This document shows positions 59,965 to 60,173 of a stretch of 60,173 nucleotides of DNA, piece by piece. This stretch comes from Megasphaera hominis (GTDB lineage: Bacteria; Bacillota; Negativicutes; Veillonellales; Megasphaeraceae): assembly GCF_014269395.1 (NCBI RefSeq), contig NZ_JACOGK010000018.1, forward strand, positions 1 through 60,173, read 5' to 3'. The first letter of the stretch is position 1, and every line of letters begins with the position of its first letter. The notes beneath the pieces were generated by a model. The model was not told the DNA's origin and made no database searches. It saw only the letters and a list, made by a program, of their open reading frames with translations. The translations under genes and the position numbers were made by a program.

Positions 59965-60173
59965 CGGGAATGTTCCCTGCATGTACCGTTTCCGTCATTG
60001 CGTGCGGTGTTATCGTATGGAATGACACCTTTTTCATGGAGCGGCAGAAACAAAAAAAGGGAGTGTGACAAAATGCGAAAGCATTTTGTCCACTTCCTTT
60101 TTTTCATGCTCTTTTTCCTTTTTTAGAGAATGACCTTTAAAAAATGGGCGCAAAGCCCCTTTCCCCATAAAGC
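59965..60173. other. Intergenic tail of the window
   Basis: About 210 bases without a gene. Apart from the hairpin at 60052-60104 there is a small stem GGGC-GCAAA-GCCC near 60146-60159 and several T-runs. Nothing else recognised. Confidence 0.5.
60052..60104. terminator. Long GAAA-loop hairpin at the window end
   Basis: Arms start AAAAAAAGGGAGTG and GACAAAATGC, loop GAAA, right arm GCATTTTGTC and CACTTCC then seven T. No gene lies between this and the preceding terminator, so it most likely ends a minus-strand gene just outside the window or guards against read-through. Confidence 0.65.

Noticed and set aside
1..60173. tRNA or rRNA genes
   Set aside because: No cloverleaf or rRNA core sequence was noticed in any gap; a covariance-model scan would be decisive.

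Overview
The window looks like the chromosome of an anaerobic Negativicute close to Megasphaera (inference from gene content and protein flavour; no rRNA is present to prove it). Signs are a thiolase of the butyrate/caproate type, a four-subunit 2-oxoacid:ferredoxin oxidoreductase next to a CoA-transferase, a corrinoid-dependent methionine synthase with its own reactivase, cobalamin lower-loop genes, a Kae1/TsaD paralogue beside nusB, and Firmicute-type operon order with strong AGGAGG ribosome sites. No tRNA, rRNA or CRISPR array was seen. The left edge cuts an IS1182-type transposase gene.

Layout. 0.3-3.0 kb: cobU-cobS-cobC-like and an RsuA-type pseudouridine synthase. 3.1-13.7 kb: Xaa-Pro peptidase, efp, then a long housekeeping operon (two Asp23 proteins, nusB, TsaD-like, xseA, xseB, ispA, tlyA, nadK, mnmM-like, argR, recN). 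14-16.7 kb: lysine/diaminopimelate operon dapB-asd-dapA. 16.8-27.7 kb: mostly minus-strand genes: DEAD-box helicase, M18 aminopeptidase, potE-type antiporter, thiolase, and a three-gene module of a 22-residue-repeat protein, a MoxR-type ATPase and a metallopeptidase/VWA protein; two unknown membrane proteins lie on the plus strand. 27.8-28.7 kb: structured leader and tiny membrane proteins. 28.9-31.4 kb: small alarmone synthetase in one transcription unit with a two-component system. 31.4-40.1 kb: AT-rich gap, a LysR fragment, dxr, an exporter, aldehyde dehydrogenase, nitroreductase, LysR, PAP2 phosphatase, paired half-size chromate transporters, tatA. 40.3-45 kb: a three-domain corrinoid reactivase followed by a short metH. 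45-46.6 kb: small proteins. 46.6-52 kb: CoA-transferase and 2-oxoacid:ferredoxin oxidoreductase operon opposite an IclR regulator, with a perfect 36-bp palindrome between them. 52-60 kb: YejK-like nucleoid protein, a BioY-linked acyl-CoA operon behind a BirA-like operator, and housekeeping genes.

The most notable material is (1) the 711-residue protein at 40296-42431, which joins a methionine-synthase activation domain, a 2Fe-2S ferredoxin and a RACo-type ASKHA ATPase, directly upstream of a metH that has no activation domain; (2) the BioY/thiolase/acyl-CoA synthetase/MaoC-like operon, whose thiolase lacks the second catalytic cysteine; (3) the oxidoreductase/CoA-transferase operon, with its palindrome and a one-base frameshift in the beta subunit; (4) the repeat protein/MoxR/metallopeptidase-VWA module; and (5) a promoter that appears to be embedded in the left arm of the efp terminator. 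All function calls come from reading the sequence; no database search was run.
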